From positions 1,367,501-1,431,500 of the forward strand of contig NZ_CP030862.1 of NCBI RefSeq assembly GCF_003325375.1: a DNA stretch of 64,000 bases. Reading direction: 5' to 3'. Source of the DNA: Streptomyces globosus. Its GTDB lineage: Bacteria; Actinomycetota; Actinomycetes; Streptomycetales; Streptomycetaceae. The notes below the pieces were generated by a model. That model saw nothing but the letters and a program-made list of their open reading frames with translations. It ran no database searches and had not been told where the DNA came from. A program made the translations under genes and the position numbers. Positions 38,024 to 47,355 of this stretch are shown in pieces. The first letter of the stretch is position 1. Each line of letters starts with the position of its first letter.

Positions 38024-38884
38024 GTGCCCGAGCTGCCCGAGGTCGAAGTGGTGCGGCGGGGCCTCGCGCGCTGGGTCGCCGGCCGGACCGTCCGCTCCGT
38101 CGACGTGCTGCACCCGCGCGCCGTCCGCCGCCACACCGCCGGCGGCGCCGACTTCGCGGACCGGCTGCGCGGCGAGACCATCGGCGTCCCGCAGCGGCGC
38201 GGCAAGTACCTGTGGCTGCCGCTGGAGGGGCGGGAGCTGTCCGTCCTCGGCCACCTCGGCATGAGCGGGCAGCTGCTGGTCCAGCCCGAGGGCGCCCCCG
38301 ACGAGAAGCACCTGCGGATCCGGGTGCGGTTCGCGGACGCCGCCGGCACCGAGCTCCGCTTCGTCGACCAGCGCACCTTCGGCGGGCTCTCCCTGCACGC
38401 GACCACCGCCGACGGCCTGCCCGACGTCATCGCGCACATCGCCCGCGACCCCCTGGACCCGCTCTTCGACGAGGCGGTCTACCACCGGGCGCTGCGGGCC
38501 AGGCGGACCACCCTGAAGCGGGCGCTGCTGGACCAGTCGCTGATCAGCGGGGTCGGCAACATCTACGCGGACGAGGCGCTGTGGCGGTCCCGGCTGCACT
38601 ACGAGCGCCCCACGGCCACCCTCACGCGCCCGCGGAGCACGGAACTCCTCGGCCACGTCCGGGACGTGATGAACGCGGCCCTGGCAGTCGGCGGCACCAG
38701 CTTCGACAGCCTCTATGTCAACGTCAACGGCGAGTCCGGCTACTTCGACCGCTCGCTGGACGCGTACGGACGGGAGGACGAGCCGTGCCGGCGGTGCGGC
38801 ACGCCGATGCGCCGCCGCCCGTGGATGAACCGGTCGAGCTACTTCTGCCCGCGCTGTCAGCGGCCGCCGCGCGCGGCGTCGTAG
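38024..38884 (+). CDS. mutM: formamidopyrimidine-DNA glycosylase
   Basis: A 286-residue bifunctional base-excision enzyme for 8-oxoguanine. The catalytic Pro2 and Glu3 are in [13 protein letters not shown], the helix-two-turn-helix is [20 protein letters not shown], and the C-terminal zinc finger has [10 protein letters not shown] and CPRCQ. AGGAGG lies just ahead of the GTG. Its last 28 bases overlap the convergent HxlR-family gene. Confidence 0.96.
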   Translation: MPELPEVEVVRRGLARWVAGRTVRSVDVLHPRAVRRHTAGGADFADRLRGETIGVPQRRGKYLWLPLEGRELSVLGHLGMSGQLLVQPEGAPDEKHLRIRVRFADAAGTELRFVDQRTFGGLSLHATTADGLPDVIAHIARDPLDPLFDEAVYHRALRARRTTLKRALLDQSLISGVGNIYADEALWRSRLHYERPTATLTRPRSTELLGHVRDVMNAALAVGGTSFDSLYVNVNGESGYFDRSLDAYGREDEPCRRCGTPMRRRPWMNRSSYFCPRCQRPPRAAS

Positions 38885-39240
38885 GACTCCCGGGCGGACA
38901 GCACCTGCGGCATGCTGCCCTCCAGGAAGTGGATGAGGCCGAGCAGCCGGTCCGCGACCTCGATGCCGAGCGGGGTGAGCTCGTAGTCGACGCGCGGCGG
39001 GTTCACCGGCTGCGCCTCGCGGCGGACGATGCCGTCGCGCTCCAGGGCCTGGAGGGTTTGGGAGAGCATCTTCTCGCTGACGCCGTCCACCTTGCGGCGC
39101 AGCTCGTTGAAGCGGCAGGAGCCGTCGCGCAGGGCGCCGACGGTGAGGCTGCCCCAGCGGCCGGTGACGTGCTCCAGCGTCTCCCGCGAGGGGCAGGCGC
39201 GGGCGAACGCGTCGAACGGCAGGCCTGTCGTCGTCTCCAT
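38857..39240 (-). CDS. HxlR-family winged-helix regulator
   Basis: A 127-residue HxlR regulator. It has the hallmark [22 protein letters not shown] (Cys16 is the usual redox-sensing Cys), [29 protein letters not shown] for DNA contact, and VDYELTPLG. HxlR proteins often sense thiol stress or aldehydes. It converges with mutM and overlaps its 3' end by 28 bases. Its target is not evident; no divergent gene pairs with it. Confidence 0.9.
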   Translation of the reverse strand: METTTGLPFDAFARACPSRETLEHVTGRWGSLTVGALRDGSCRFNELRRKVDGVSEKMLSQTLQALERDGIVRREAQPVNPPRVDYELTPLGIEVADRLLGLIHFLEGSMPQVLSARESYDAARGGR

Positions 39241-39331
39241 ACGGCCAGCTTAACGCCGCACAGCGCTGTGGGACGGGGGGCGCTTCCCCCAGGGTTGTGC
39301 GCCCGCTGCCGGCGGGCTCGGGCGGGGTGCG

Positions 39332-40216
39332 TCAGAAGCCGAAGTTCTGCGTCCACCAGGGGCCGCCGGCCGCGAAGTGGGCGCCGACGCCCAGGGTGCG
39401 GAACTCGCAGTTCAGGATGTTGGCGCGGTGGCCGGGGCTGTTCATCCAGGCCTTCATGACGGCCTCGGCGTCGCCCTGGCCGCGGGCGATGTTCTCCCCG
39501 CCGAGGCCCGATATGCCGGCGGCCGAGGCGCGGTCCCAGGGGCTCCGGCCGTCGGGGTCGGTGTGGGAGAAGAAGCCGCGGACGGCCATGTCCCTGCTGA
39601 ACGCGCCGGCCAGTGCGGCGAGCGGCGGGTTGGCGCGGACCGGGCCGCAGCCCGCCTGTGCGCGCTCCTGGTTGACCAGGGCGACTACGGCCGCCTCCTC
39701 GGCGGAGTGCCCGTCGGACGGCTCGGCCGGCGGGACGGGCGGCTTCGGTGCCGGGGGCTTCGGTGCCGGCGGCTCGGGCGCGGCCGGCTTCGGCGCGGGC
39801 GGCTTGGGGGCGGCGCTCTTCTCCGGCTCCGGGGCCTGGGCGGCCGGGCTGGGGGATGCCGCGGGGGAGGGGGAGGCGGAAGGGGTCGGCGAGGCGGAGG
39901 GCGAGGGCGTGGCCGACGGGGAGGGGGAGGCGGTCTCCGGGGCGCTGGACGCGCGGCCCGACAGGTTGGCCAGGCCGCCCTGCTGCTGTGCGGGCGCACT
40001 GCGCGGCGTGGCCGCCGGCTTTGCCTGCGCTCCGCGGCCGTCGCGGTCGGAGGAGACACCGACGTACGGGAAGGAGTCGCCGACGGGCACCGTCCCGGTC
40101 GTCACCGCGGCGGTGCCGAGGACGACGGCCACGGGGACGCCGAGCAGGCCGGAGCGGACGGCGGTGCGGCGCGCGCCGCCGCGGCGCGGCGCGGCGTGGA
40201 GTCGGTGGCGTCCCAT
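39332..40216 (-). CDS. secreted CAP-domain (SCP/PR-1-like) protein
   Basis: A 294-residue exported protein. The N-terminus is basic with one hydrophobic segment (LGVPVAVVLGTAAVTTG), acting as a signal or anchor. Residues 85-170 are a disordered Ser/Pro then Ala/Pro/Lys linker with PSPSA and PKPPAPK repeats. The C-terminal 120 residues are a CAP domain: VVALVNQERAQAGCGPV, FSRDMAVRGFFSHTDPDG and PGHRANILNCEFRTLGVG. Bacterial CAP proteins are cell-wall associated with unclear activity. GAGGAAGG precedes the ATG. Confidence 0.9.
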   Translation of the reverse strand: MGRHRLHAAPRRGGARRTAVRSGLLGVPVAVVLGTAAVTTGTVPVGDSFPYVGVSSDRDGRGAQAKPAATPRSAPAQQQGGLANLSGRASSAPETASPSPSATPSPSASPTPSASPSPAASPSPAAQAPEPEKSAAPKPPAPKPAAPEPPAPKPPAPKPPVPPAEPSDGHSAEEAAVVALVNQERAQAGCGPVRANPPLAALAGAFSRDMAVRGFFSHTDPDGRSPWDRASAAGISGLGGENIARGQGDAEAVMKAWMNSPGHRANILNCEFRTLGVGAHFAAGGPWWTQNFGF

Positions 40217-40351
40217 CCGGCGTACCTTCCTCGCGGGTCGAAGATCGTCACGAACTCGCCCAAACGGGTGAGTTCATTGAGGCGTGACTGTACGCGAAGG
40301 CGTCCCGGGGGCGGTGCGGTCGGAAGGAGCCCGGGCGGATAGCGTTCGCGC

Positions 40352-40633
40352 ATGAGCGAAGATGTCCGCCTGACCGCCTGGGTGCGCGGCCGTGTACAGG
40401 GAGTGGGCTTCCGCTGGTTCACCAGGGCCAATGCGCTGGAGATCGGCGGGGTCACCGGGTTCGCCCTCAACCTGGACGACGGGCGGGTGCAGGTGGTGGC
40501 CGAAGGTCAACGTGAGAATTGCCACCGGCTGCTGGACTGGCTCCGCTCCGGCGACACGCCCGGCAGGGTCGACGGGGTGACGGAAATCTGGGGCACGCCG
40601 CGCGGCGGCTACGAGGGCTTCGCGATCCGCTGA
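40352..40633 (+). CDS. acyP: acylphosphatase
   Basis: A 93-residue alpha/beta sandwich enzyme that hydrolyses acyl phosphates. The phosphate loop is [11 protein letters not shown], with catalytic Arg21 and the second catalytic residue Asn40 in [11 protein letters not shown]. It lies between the CAP gene (divergent) and the small coiled-coil gene before smc. Confidence 0.93.
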   Translation: MSEDVRLTAWVRGRVQGVGFRWFTRANALEIGGVTGFALNLDDGRVQVVAEGQRENCHRLLDWLRSGDTPGRVDGVTEIWGTPRGGYEGFAIR

Positions 40634-40981
40634 CGTACCGGCTGATCATGCACTGATCACATGCGGACGCGGCCTGCACGGCTCCGGATCTGCGCGTTCG
40701 CCCCGGACGCGTTGCCGGGCGCGCGCGGGCGTGGAAGGCTCGGGAGAGAGGGCGGTCTCCCCGTCCCCCGAGTGAACCGGCCTGTCCGCCGATACAGGGC
40801 GTGATCGTGTTGACCGTCAAACTTTTTGGTGAGACGCTGGAAGCCCCGCGCACCCTAGCTGTTTGGCAGTGCTGGCAGAGTTAAGCGCAGTGACTGACAG
40901 TTGCTGTCGGACATCCGCGGGTGCGAACCCTCACGACCCACACCGCTTCGGTCGGTCACTCAGTGTGGAGGACCATCCATC
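40634..40981 (+). promoter_or_regulatory. 348-base gap before the small coiled-coil gene
   Basis: No gene is visible. An AT-richer patch at about 40800-40870 includes TTGACC and TTTTTGG, which probably marks the promoter of the small gene at 40982. No hairpin stands out. Confidence 0.4.
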
Positions 40982-41197
40982 ATGGCAAAGGCGCTTCTCG
41001 GTTACGTCGGCGGTTCCGACCCGCGACTCCTCGCCGAGATGCGACGGCTTCAGCAGCGCGTCCAGGACCTCGAGTCCGAGCTCTCACGGATTCAGTCCGA
41101 AAACGACGCGCTGAACGCGGCCGCCGCTCAGCACGGAGACTCGCTGCTGGACCGCATCGACATCGACGTATCCCAGGCGGAGCCTGCGCTCACCTGA
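40982..41197 (+). CDS. small conserved coiled-coil protein
   Basis: A 71-residue protein, MAKALLGYVGGSDPRLLAEMRRL onwards. The middle is a clear leucine-zipper-like coil (RRLQQRVQDLESELSRIQSENDAL), so it should dimerise; the end is acidic (LLDRIDIDV). It is conserved beside smc in Streptomyces as far as I recall. The function is unknown. GGAGG is about ten bases before the ATG. Confidence 0.82.
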   Translation: MAKALLGYVGGSDPRLLAEMRRLQQRVQDLESELSRIQSENDALNAAAAQHGDSLLDRIDIDVSQAEPALT

Positions 41198-41240
41198 TCC
41201 GCGCTCATCGTCGCTCGATTCCAGCCCCGCACGACACTGC

Positions 41241-41262
41241 AAGGGACGCTTCGGCGTCCCTT
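41241..41262 (+). terminator. terminator before smc
   Basis: AAGGGACGC, a TTCG tetraloop and GCGTCCCTT, followed by a pyrimidine-rich stretch: one of the few near-canonical terminators here. Confidence 0.9.
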
Positions 41263-41372
41263 CTCTCCTTTCCCCGTCCTCTGCTCCCCGAGGGGCCCCG
41301 CCGCGGCTTGGCCAGACTCCTGCCCTGCACCTTCACGGGTGAAACCGAACCCGAAAGGTAGAGTCCGGCGGC

Positions 41373-44300
41373 GTGCACCTCAAGTCCCTGACCCTGCGCG
41401 GCTTCAAGTCGTTCGCGTCCGCGACCACCCTGCGCTTCGAGCCCGGCATCACCTGCGTGGTGGGCCCCAACGGGTCCGGCAAGTCGAACGTGGTGGACGC
41501 GCTGTCCTGGGTCATGGGCGAGCAGGGCGCCAAGTCGCTGCGCGGCGGGAAGATGGAGGACGTCATCTTCGCCGGGACCACCGGCCGCCCGCCGCTCGGG
41601 CGGGCCGAGGTCTCGCTGACCATCGACAACTCCGACGGCGCCCTGCCGATCGAGTACGCCGAGGTCACCATCACGCGGACCATGTTCCGCGGGGGCAGCA
41701 GCGAATACCAGATCAACGGCGACACCTGCCGGCTCCTCGACATCCAGGAGCTGCTCTCCGACTCTGGCATCGGCCGCGAGATGCACGTCATCGTCGGCCA
41801 GGGCCAGCTGGACTCCGTCCTGCACGCCGACCCGATGGGGCGCCGCGCGTTCATCGAGGAGGCGGCCGGCGTCCTCAAGCACCGCAAGCGCAAGGAGAAG
41901 GCGCTGCGGAAGCTCGACGCGATGCAGGCCAACCTCTCCCGCGTCCAGGACCTCACCGAGGAACTGCGCCGGCAGCTCAAGCCGCTGGGGCGGCAGGCCG
42001 CCGTCGCCCGCCGCGCCGCCGTCATCCAGGCCGACCTGCGCGACGCCCGGCTGCGGCTCCTCGCCGACGACCTGGTGGCCCTGCGGGCCGCGCTGGAGGC
42101 CGAGCTCGCCGACGAGGCCGCACTGAAGGAGCGCAAGGACGCCGCCGAGGCGCAGCTCGCGGCGGCCGTCCGTCGGGAGGCGGAGCTGGAGGAGGCCGTG
42201 CGCGGCCTCGCCCCGCGGCTGCAGCGCGCCCAGCAGACCTGGTACGAGCTGTCGCAGCTGGCCGAACGGGTCCGCGGGACGGCCTCCCTGGCCGACGCCC
42301 GCGTCCGGTCGGCGTCCGCACCGCAGGAGGAGGAGCGGCGGGGCCGCGACCCGGAGGACATGGAGCGCGAGGCCGCCCGGATCCGCGAACAGGAGGCGGA
42401 GCTGGCGGCCGCGCTGGAAGCGGCCTCACGGGCCCTGGAGGACACCTCCGCGCACCGCGCCGAACTGGAGCGGGCCCTCGCCGAGGAGGAGCGGCGGCTG
42501 CGCGACGCCGCGCGGGCCATCGCCGACCGGCGGGAGGGCCTGGCCCGGCTCACCGGGAGGCTCGGCGCCGCCCGCTCGCGTGCCGGGGCCGCGCAGGCGG
42601 AGGCCGACCGGCTGGCGGCCGCGCGCGACGCCGCGCGGCAGCGGGCGGAGGCCGCGCAGGAGGAGTACGAGGCCCTGGCCGAGGAGGTCGGCGGGCTGGA
42701 GGAGCCCTCGGCCGACGGCGGGCACGAGGCGGCGAAGGCGGAGCTCGCGCAGGCCGAGGCGGCGCTCGCCGCGGCCCGGGACGCGGCGACGGCCGCGGAG
42801 CGCTCCCGGGCGGCGGTGGCGGCCCGGCGGGACGCCCTCGCACTGGGCCTGCGCCGCAAGGACGGCAGCGGTGCGGCCCTGGCCGCCCGCGACCGGCTGG
42901 CCGGCCTGCTCGGCCCGGCGGCGGAACGCCTGACGGTGGCCCCCGGCTACGAAGCCGCGGTGGCGGCGGCCCTGGGCGCCGCGGCCGACGCCCTGGCGGC
43001 GGACTCCCCGGCAGCGGCAGCCCGGGCCATCCGCCACCTGCGCGACACGGACGCAGGCCGCGCCGCCTTCCTGATCACGGCCCCGCCCGTACCCCGCCAG
43101 TCGGCCCCGGACCCGGCCGCACCGGCGGCTGCCGCGTCTGCGGCCGGCCTGCCGGGCTCTGCCGCCCCCGGTGGCCGGGGGGCCGGCGCCCCGGAGTCCC
43201 CGACCGCGCCCGCCGTCCCCGCGGGCGCGCCTGCCCCGGCCGCCGCCCCGGCAGGCCGGGAGTCCGCGGCGGAAGGGGAGCCGGTGGCTCCGGACGCGCC
43301 GGCGGGGACACCGGCCGGGGGGCTCGTGCGCGGGGACGCAGGTCTCGTGCGGGCCGTCGCGCGGGTGCTGCGCGACCACTACGTCGTCGCGGACCTCGGC
43401 GAGGCCGTGGCGCTCGTCGCCGCGCGGCCCGCTGCGGTGGCCGTCACCCGGGACGGGGACGTGCTCGCGGCGCACCTCGCCCACGGGGGGTCCGCCGGTG
43501 CGCCCAGCCTGATCGAGGTGCAGGCCGCCGTCGACGAGGCCGCGGCGGAGCTCGACCGCCTGGACGGGCGGTGCCGTGAGCTGGCCGCCGCCCAGGAGGC
43601 CGCGCGGGAGCACCACCGGGCCTGCGCCGCCCGCGCCGAGGAGCTCGCGGAGCGGCGCCGTGCCGCCGAGCAGGCCCGCGCCGGCACGGCCCAGCAGCTC
43701 GGCCGGCTCGCCGGCCAGGCGAAGGGCGCCTCCGGTGAGGCCGAGCGCAGCGCCGCCGCCGCGGAGAAGGCGCGGGCCGCCCTGGAGGAGGCGCTGGCCG
43801 AGGCCGAGGAGTGCGCCGAACGGCTGGCCGCCGCCGAGGAGGGCCACGGCGAAGCCGAGGAGGAGCCCGACACCGCCGTACGCGACCGGCTCGCCGCCGA
43901 CGGGGCCAACGCCCGCCAGACCGAGATGGAGGCCCGCCTGCAGCTGCGTACCCACGAGGAGCGGGTCAAGGCCCTGGCGGGGCGGGCCGACGCCCTCGAC
44001 CGGGGCGCCCGCGCCGAACGCGAGGCGCGGGCCCGGGCCGCGGCCCGCCGCGAACGGCTGCGCCGGGAGGCCGGGGTCGCCCGCGCCGTCGGCGACGGCG
44101 CCCGCCAACTGCTGGCACACGTCGAGGCCTCCCTCGGCCGCGCCGGGGAGGAGCGCGCGGCAGCCGAGGAGGCCAAAGCCGTGCGCGAGCGCGAGCTCGG
44201 CGAGGCCCGCACCCGCGGCCGCGACCTGAAGGCGGAGCTGGACAAGCTCACCGACTCCGTGCACCGCGGGGAGGTGCTCGGCGCCGAGAAGCGGCTGCGG

Positions 44301-45110
44301 ATCGAGCAGGTGGAGGGCCGGGCCCTGGAGGAGTTCGGCATGGGAGCCGACTCGCTCGTCGCCGAGTACGGGCCCGACCAGCCGGTCCCGCCGAGCCCGC
44401 CCGCGGACGGCGAGGCGCTCCCCGAGGATCCGGAGCACCCCCGCAACCGGCCCGGCCGCTTCGTGCGCGCCGAGCAGGAGAAGCGGCTCAAGGCGGCCGA
44501 GCGCGCGTACCAGCAGCTCGGCAAGGTCAACCCGCTGGCGCTGGAGGAGTTCGCGGCCCTGGAGGAGCGGCACAAGTTCCTCAGCGAGCAGCTGGAGGAC
44601 CTCCGCCGGACCCGCGCCGACCTCCTCCAGGTCGTCAAGGAGGTCGACCGGCGGGTCGAGCAGGTCTTCACCGAGGCCTACCACGACACGGCCCGCGAGT
44701 TCGAGGGCGTCTTCTCGCGGCTCTTCCCCGGCGGCGAGGGCCGGCTGGTGCTCACCGACCCGGACGACATGCTCGCCACCGGGGTCGACGTCGAGGCCCG
44801 CCCGCCGGGCAAGAAGGTCAAGCGGCTGTCGCTGCTGTCGGGCGGGGAGCGGTCGCTGACCGCCGTCGCGCTCCTGGTGTCGATCTTCAAGGCCCGGCCG
44901 AGCCCGTTCTACGTGATGGACGAGGTGGAGGCGGCGCTCGACGACACCAACCTCCAGCGGCTCATCCGGATCATGGAGGAGCTCCAGGAGAGCTCGCAGC
45001 TGATCGTCATCACGCACCAGAAGCGCACGATGGAGGTCGCCGACGCGCTCTACGGCGTCTCCATGCAGGGCGACGGCGTCTCGAAGGTGATCAGCCAGCG
45101 GCTGCGCTGA
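41373..45110 (+). CDS. smc: chromosome segregation protein SMC
   Basis: A 1,245-residue condensin ATPase. Walker A GPNGSGKSN is at 31-39 and the Q-loop region LSWVMGEQGAKSLRGG follows. Two long coiled coils flank the hinge (about 500-700). The C-terminal head has signature LSGGERSLT near 1155 and Walker B FYVMDEVEAALDD. The hinge carries a Pro/Ala/Gly-rich insertion of about 75 residues (near 570-648). It works with ScpA/ScpB in chromosome organisation, including in sporulating hyphae. The start is GTG at 41373. Confidence 0.96.
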   Translation: MHLKSLTLRGFKSFASATTLRFEPGITCVVGPNGSGKSNVVDALSWVMGEQGAKSLRGGKMEDVIFAGTTGRPPLGRAEVSLTIDNSDGALPIEYAEVTITRTMFRGGSSEYQINGDTCRLLDIQELLSDSGIGREMHVIVGQGQLDSVLHADPMGRRAFIEEAAGVLKHRKRKEKALRKLDAMQANLSRVQDLTEELRRQLKPLGRQAAVARRAAVIQADLRDARLRLLADDLVALRAALEAELADEAALKERKDAAEAQLAAAVRREAELEEAVRGLAPRLQRAQQTWYELSQLAERVRGTASLADARVRSASAPQEEERRGRDPEDMEREAARIREQEAELAAALEAASRALEDTSAHRAELERALAEEERRLRDAARAIADRREGLARLTGRLGAARSRAGAAQAEADRLAAARDAARQRAEAAQEEYEALAEEVGGLEEPSADGGHEAAKAELAQAEAALAAARDAATAAERSRAAVAARRDALALGLRRKDGSGAALAARDRLAGLLGPAAERLTVAPGYEAAVAAALGAAADALAADSPAAAARAIRHLRDTDAGRAAFLITAPPVPRQSAPDPAAPAAAASAAGLPGSAAPGGRGAGAPESPTAPAVPAGAPAPAAAPAGRESAAEGEPVAPDAPAGTPAGGLVRGDAGLVRAVARVLRDHYVVADLGEAVALVAARPAAVAVTRDGDVLAAHLAHGGSAGAPSLIEVQAAVDEAAAELDRLDGRCRELAAAQEAAREHHRACAARAEELAERRRAAEQARAGTAQQLGRLAGQAKGASGEAERSAAAAEKARAALEEALAEAEECAERLAAAEEGHGEAEEEPDTAVRDRLAADGANARQTEMEARLQLRTHEERVKALAGRADALDRGARAEREARARAAARRERLRREAGVARAVGDGARQLLAHVEASLGRAGEERAAAEEAKAVRERELGEARTRGRDLKAELDKLTDSVHRGEVLGAEKRLRIEQVEGRALEEFGMGADSLVAEYGPDQPVPPSPPADGEALPEDPEHPRNRPGRFVRAEQEKRLKAAERAYQQLGKVNPLALEEFAALEERHKFLSEQLEDLRRTRADLLQVVKEVDRRVEQVFTEAYHDTAREFEGVFSRLFPGGEGRLVLTDPDDMLATGVDVEARPPGKKVKRLSLLSGGERSLTAVALLVSIFKARPSPFYVMDEVEAALDDTNLQRLIRIMEELQESSQLIVITHQKRTMEVADALYGVSMQGDGVSKVISQRLR

Positions 45111-45119
45111 GCCGTCCGG

Positions 45120-45142
45120 GGGCCCGGGGAGGCTCCGGGCCC
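45120..45142 (+). terminator. terminator after smc
   Basis: GGGCCCGG (45120-45127) pairs with CCGGGCCC (45135-45142) across seven bases, nine bases after the smc stop. Confidence 0.7.
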
Positions 45143-45155
45143 GCGCCCCGGACCT

Positions 45156-45174
45156 TTGACCTTCAAGAAATGAA
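45156..45174 (+). repeat. TTGAC(C)TTCAAGAAATGAA direct repeat, copy 1
   Basis: A 19-base motif that recurs at 45263-45280 with one base missing. It contains TTGACC and the small inverted repeat CTTCA-AGAAA-TGAAG. It lies upstream of the sugar transporter. Confidence 0.75.
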
Positions 45175-45262
45175 GATCTTTTCCTGAGTCAGTCAGCGCA
45201 GGTCACGTCGTTCCGGGCGCACTGCCCTCGCACTGCCCTCCGCCGGAGTTCACCCTCGGCTA

Positions 45263-45290
45263 TTGACTTCAAGAAATGAACACATAAGCT
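45263..45290 (+). promoter_or_regulatory. candidate glcP promoter with second motif copy
   Basis: TTGACT (45263-45268), 16 bases and TAAGCT (45285-45290) form a plausible promoter 110 bases before the transporter start. The spacer is the second copy of the TTCAAGAAATGAA motif, so a regulator binding the repeat would cover the promoter. Confidence 0.5.
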
Positions 45291-45399
45291 CGCTGCGCCG
45301 CCTCTTCCCTTCGAGTGGTGCCGGTTGTCGACCTGTGCCCCACTGGAAGGAAAAAACACCCCACCCGCCCGCCGTCGCAGCCGGGCACAGGAGCACACC

Positions 45400-46833
45400 T
45401 TGAGCAGCAGCACAGAGCAGGCGCCGGCGCCGGACGGAGGGCGCGCCGCCCGGCCCGACCACCTCGGGCACGTCATCTTCATCACCGCCGCGGCCGCGAT
45501 GGGCGGCTTCCTCTTCGGCTACGACAGCTCCGTCATCAACGGCGCCGTCGTCGCCATCCGCGACCGCTTCGACGTCGGGTCCGAAGCCCTGGCCCAGGTC
45601 ATCGCGGCCGCCCTGATCGGCTGCGCGCTCGGCGCCGCCACCGCCGGCCGCATCGCCGACCGGATCGGCCGAATCCGCTGCATGCAGATCGCCGCCGTCC
45701 TCTTCACCGCGAGCGCCGTCGGCTCCGCCCTGCCATTCGCCCTGTGGGACCTGGCCGCCTGGCGCATCGTCGGCGGCTTCGGCATCGGCATGGCCTCCGT
45801 CATCGGCCCCGCCTACATCGCCGAGGTCTCCCCGCCCGCCTACCGCGGCCGCCTGGCCTCCTTCCAGCAGGCGGCCATCGTCACCGGAATCGCCGTCTCC
45901 CAGCTGGTCAACTGGGCCATCCTCAACCTGGCGGACGGCAACCAGCGCGGCGAGCTCGCCGGCCTGGAGGCCTGGCAGTGGATGCTCGGCGTCATGGTCG
46001 TCCCGGCCGTGCTCTACGGGCTGCTGTCCTTCGTCATCCCCGAGTCCCCCCGCTTCCTGATCTCGGTCGGACGCACCGGACAGGCCCGCAAGGTCCTCGC
46101 CGAGGTCGAGGGCTCCGGCGCCGACCTCGACGCCCGCGTCGCCGAGATCGAGCACGCGATGCGCTCCGAGCACAAGTCCACCTTCAGGGACCTCCTCGGC
46201 GGCCGCTTCGGCCTGCTGCCCATCGTCTGGGTCGGCATCGGCCTGTCGCTCTTCCAGCAGCTCGTCGGCATCAACGTGATCTTCTACTACAGCTCCTCGC
46301 TGTGGCAGTCCGTCGGCATCGACCCCACGAGCTCCTTCCTCTACTCGTTCACCACGTCGATCATCAACATCGTCGGCACGGTGATCGCGATGATCTTCGT
46401 GGACCGGCTCGGCCGCAAGCCGCTCGCCCTCATCGGCTCGACGGGCATGGCCCTCTCGCTCGGCACGGCGGCCTGGGCGTTCTCGTACACCACCGGCACC
46501 GGTGACGACATCACCATGCCCGACCTCCAGGCCGCCGTCGCGCTCGTCGCGGCCCACTCCTTCGTGCTCTTCTTCGCCCTCTCCTGGGGCGTCGTGGTCT
46601 GGGTCCTCCTCGGCGAGATGTTCCCCAACCGCATCCGCGCCGCCGCGCTCGGCGTGGCCGCCGCGGCCCAGTGGGTCGCCAACTGGCTCATCACCGTCAC
46701 GTTCCCGTCGCTGGCGGACTGGAACCTGTCCGGCGCCTACGTGATCTACACCGTCTTCGCCGTGCTCTCGATCCCGTTCATCCTCAAGTGGGTGCCGGAG
46801 ACCAAGGGCAAGGCGTTGGAGGAGATGGGGTAA
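45400..46833 (+). CDS. glcP: MFS sugar (glucose) permease
   Basis: A 477-residue, 12-TM sugar/proton symporter. Sugar-porter signatures are GGFLFGYDSSVINGA (TM1), RIADRIGRIRCM, the PESPRFL motif after TM6, QQLVGINVIFYYSSSLW (TM7) and the closing VPETKGKALEEM. By position and similarity it is the GlcP glucose permease found next to smc in Streptomyces, the main glucose uptake route linked with glucokinase and carbon repression. The TTG at 45400 has GGAG six bases upstream; an in-frame start at 45325 lacks one. Substrate is by homology. Confidence 0.92.
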   Translation: MSSSTEQAPAPDGGRAARPDHLGHVIFITAAAAMGGFLFGYDSSVINGAVVAIRDRFDVGSEALAQVIAAALIGCALGAATAGRIADRIGRIRCMQIAAVLFTASAVGSALPFALWDLAAWRIVGGFGIGMASVIGPAYIAEVSPPAYRGRLASFQQAAIVTGIAVSQLVNWAILNLADGNQRGELAGLEAWQWMLGVMVVPAVLYGLLSFVIPESPRFLISVGRTGQARKVLAEVEGSGADLDARVAEIEHAMRSEHKSTFRDLLGGRFGLLPIVWVGIGLSLFQQLVGINVIFYYSSSLWQSVGIDPTSSFLYSFTTSIINIVGTVIAMIFVDRLGRKPLALIGSTGMALSLGTAAWAFSYTTGTGDDITMPDLQAAVALVAAHSFVLFFALSWGVVVWVLLGEMFPNRIRAAALGVAAAAQWVANWLITVTFPSLADWNLSGAYVIYTVFAVLSIPFILKWVPETKGKALEEMG

Positions 46834-46868
46834 CCATCCCCCGCCACCACCCCGCTCCTCACGCAGGC

Positions 46869-46907
46869 GGTGCTGCCCCGGCTCACTTCCCGAGCCGGGG
46901 CAGCACC
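46869..46907. terminator. bidirectional terminator between glcP and the pseudogene
   Basis: A perfect 16-bp stem (46869-46884 with 46892-46907), loop of seven bases, overlapping the remnant gene's last codons. Confidence 0.88.
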
Positions 46908-47294
46908 CGTTCGCACAGCAGGTGCAGGCTCCGCCGGCCCTCGTCCACCGGCATCCGGCCGCACAGCGGGTGCAGCACCAGGCTCTCCGCTGTACTCCAC
47001 CGCCTCGTTCGGCGCCAGTACCCCGGCCGCGCGCAGCGGGTCGTACAGCGGGCCGATGATCGCCGGGACGGTGACGGTGATGCGCCGCGTCGCACCGAGG
47101 ACGGCCCCCGCGAACGCCGGCGGCGAGGGCAGCCAGTCGTTGTCGGTGCCGTGGTGCTCCTCCGTCTGGACGGGGCCGATGCCGCGGTCGTCCGCGTACC
47201 GCGCCATCTCCAGGGCCGCCCGGTAGCGGGCCGACAGGGTCCCCGGGGTGCCGTGCGGGTCGACCAGGTTGAACCGGGCCACGGTGACGGGCAT
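46883..47294 (-). pseudogene. luciferase-like monooxygenase remnant with large internal deletion
   Basis: From the ATG at 47294 (good site AAGGGGGA) the frame reads as a normal luciferase-like (F420 or FMN) monooxygenase start: PVTVARFNLVDPHGTPGTL, ARYADDRGIGPVQTEEHHG, PAFAGAVLGATRRITVTV. After about 85 residues it jumps to GVLAPNEAVEYS, then a frameshift leads to SLVLHPLCGRMPVDEGRRSL and ERVLPRLGK, the family's C-terminus. About 190 residues from the middle of a usual 300-plus are missing. Codon use stays typical, so the decay looks recent. It cannot be functional. Confidence 0.85.
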
Positions 47295-47355
47295 GCGGAA
47301 GTCCCCCTTCGCCGGATGCGGAGCACGGGCGAAGAGGGACCGTAGCCGAGGGGCC

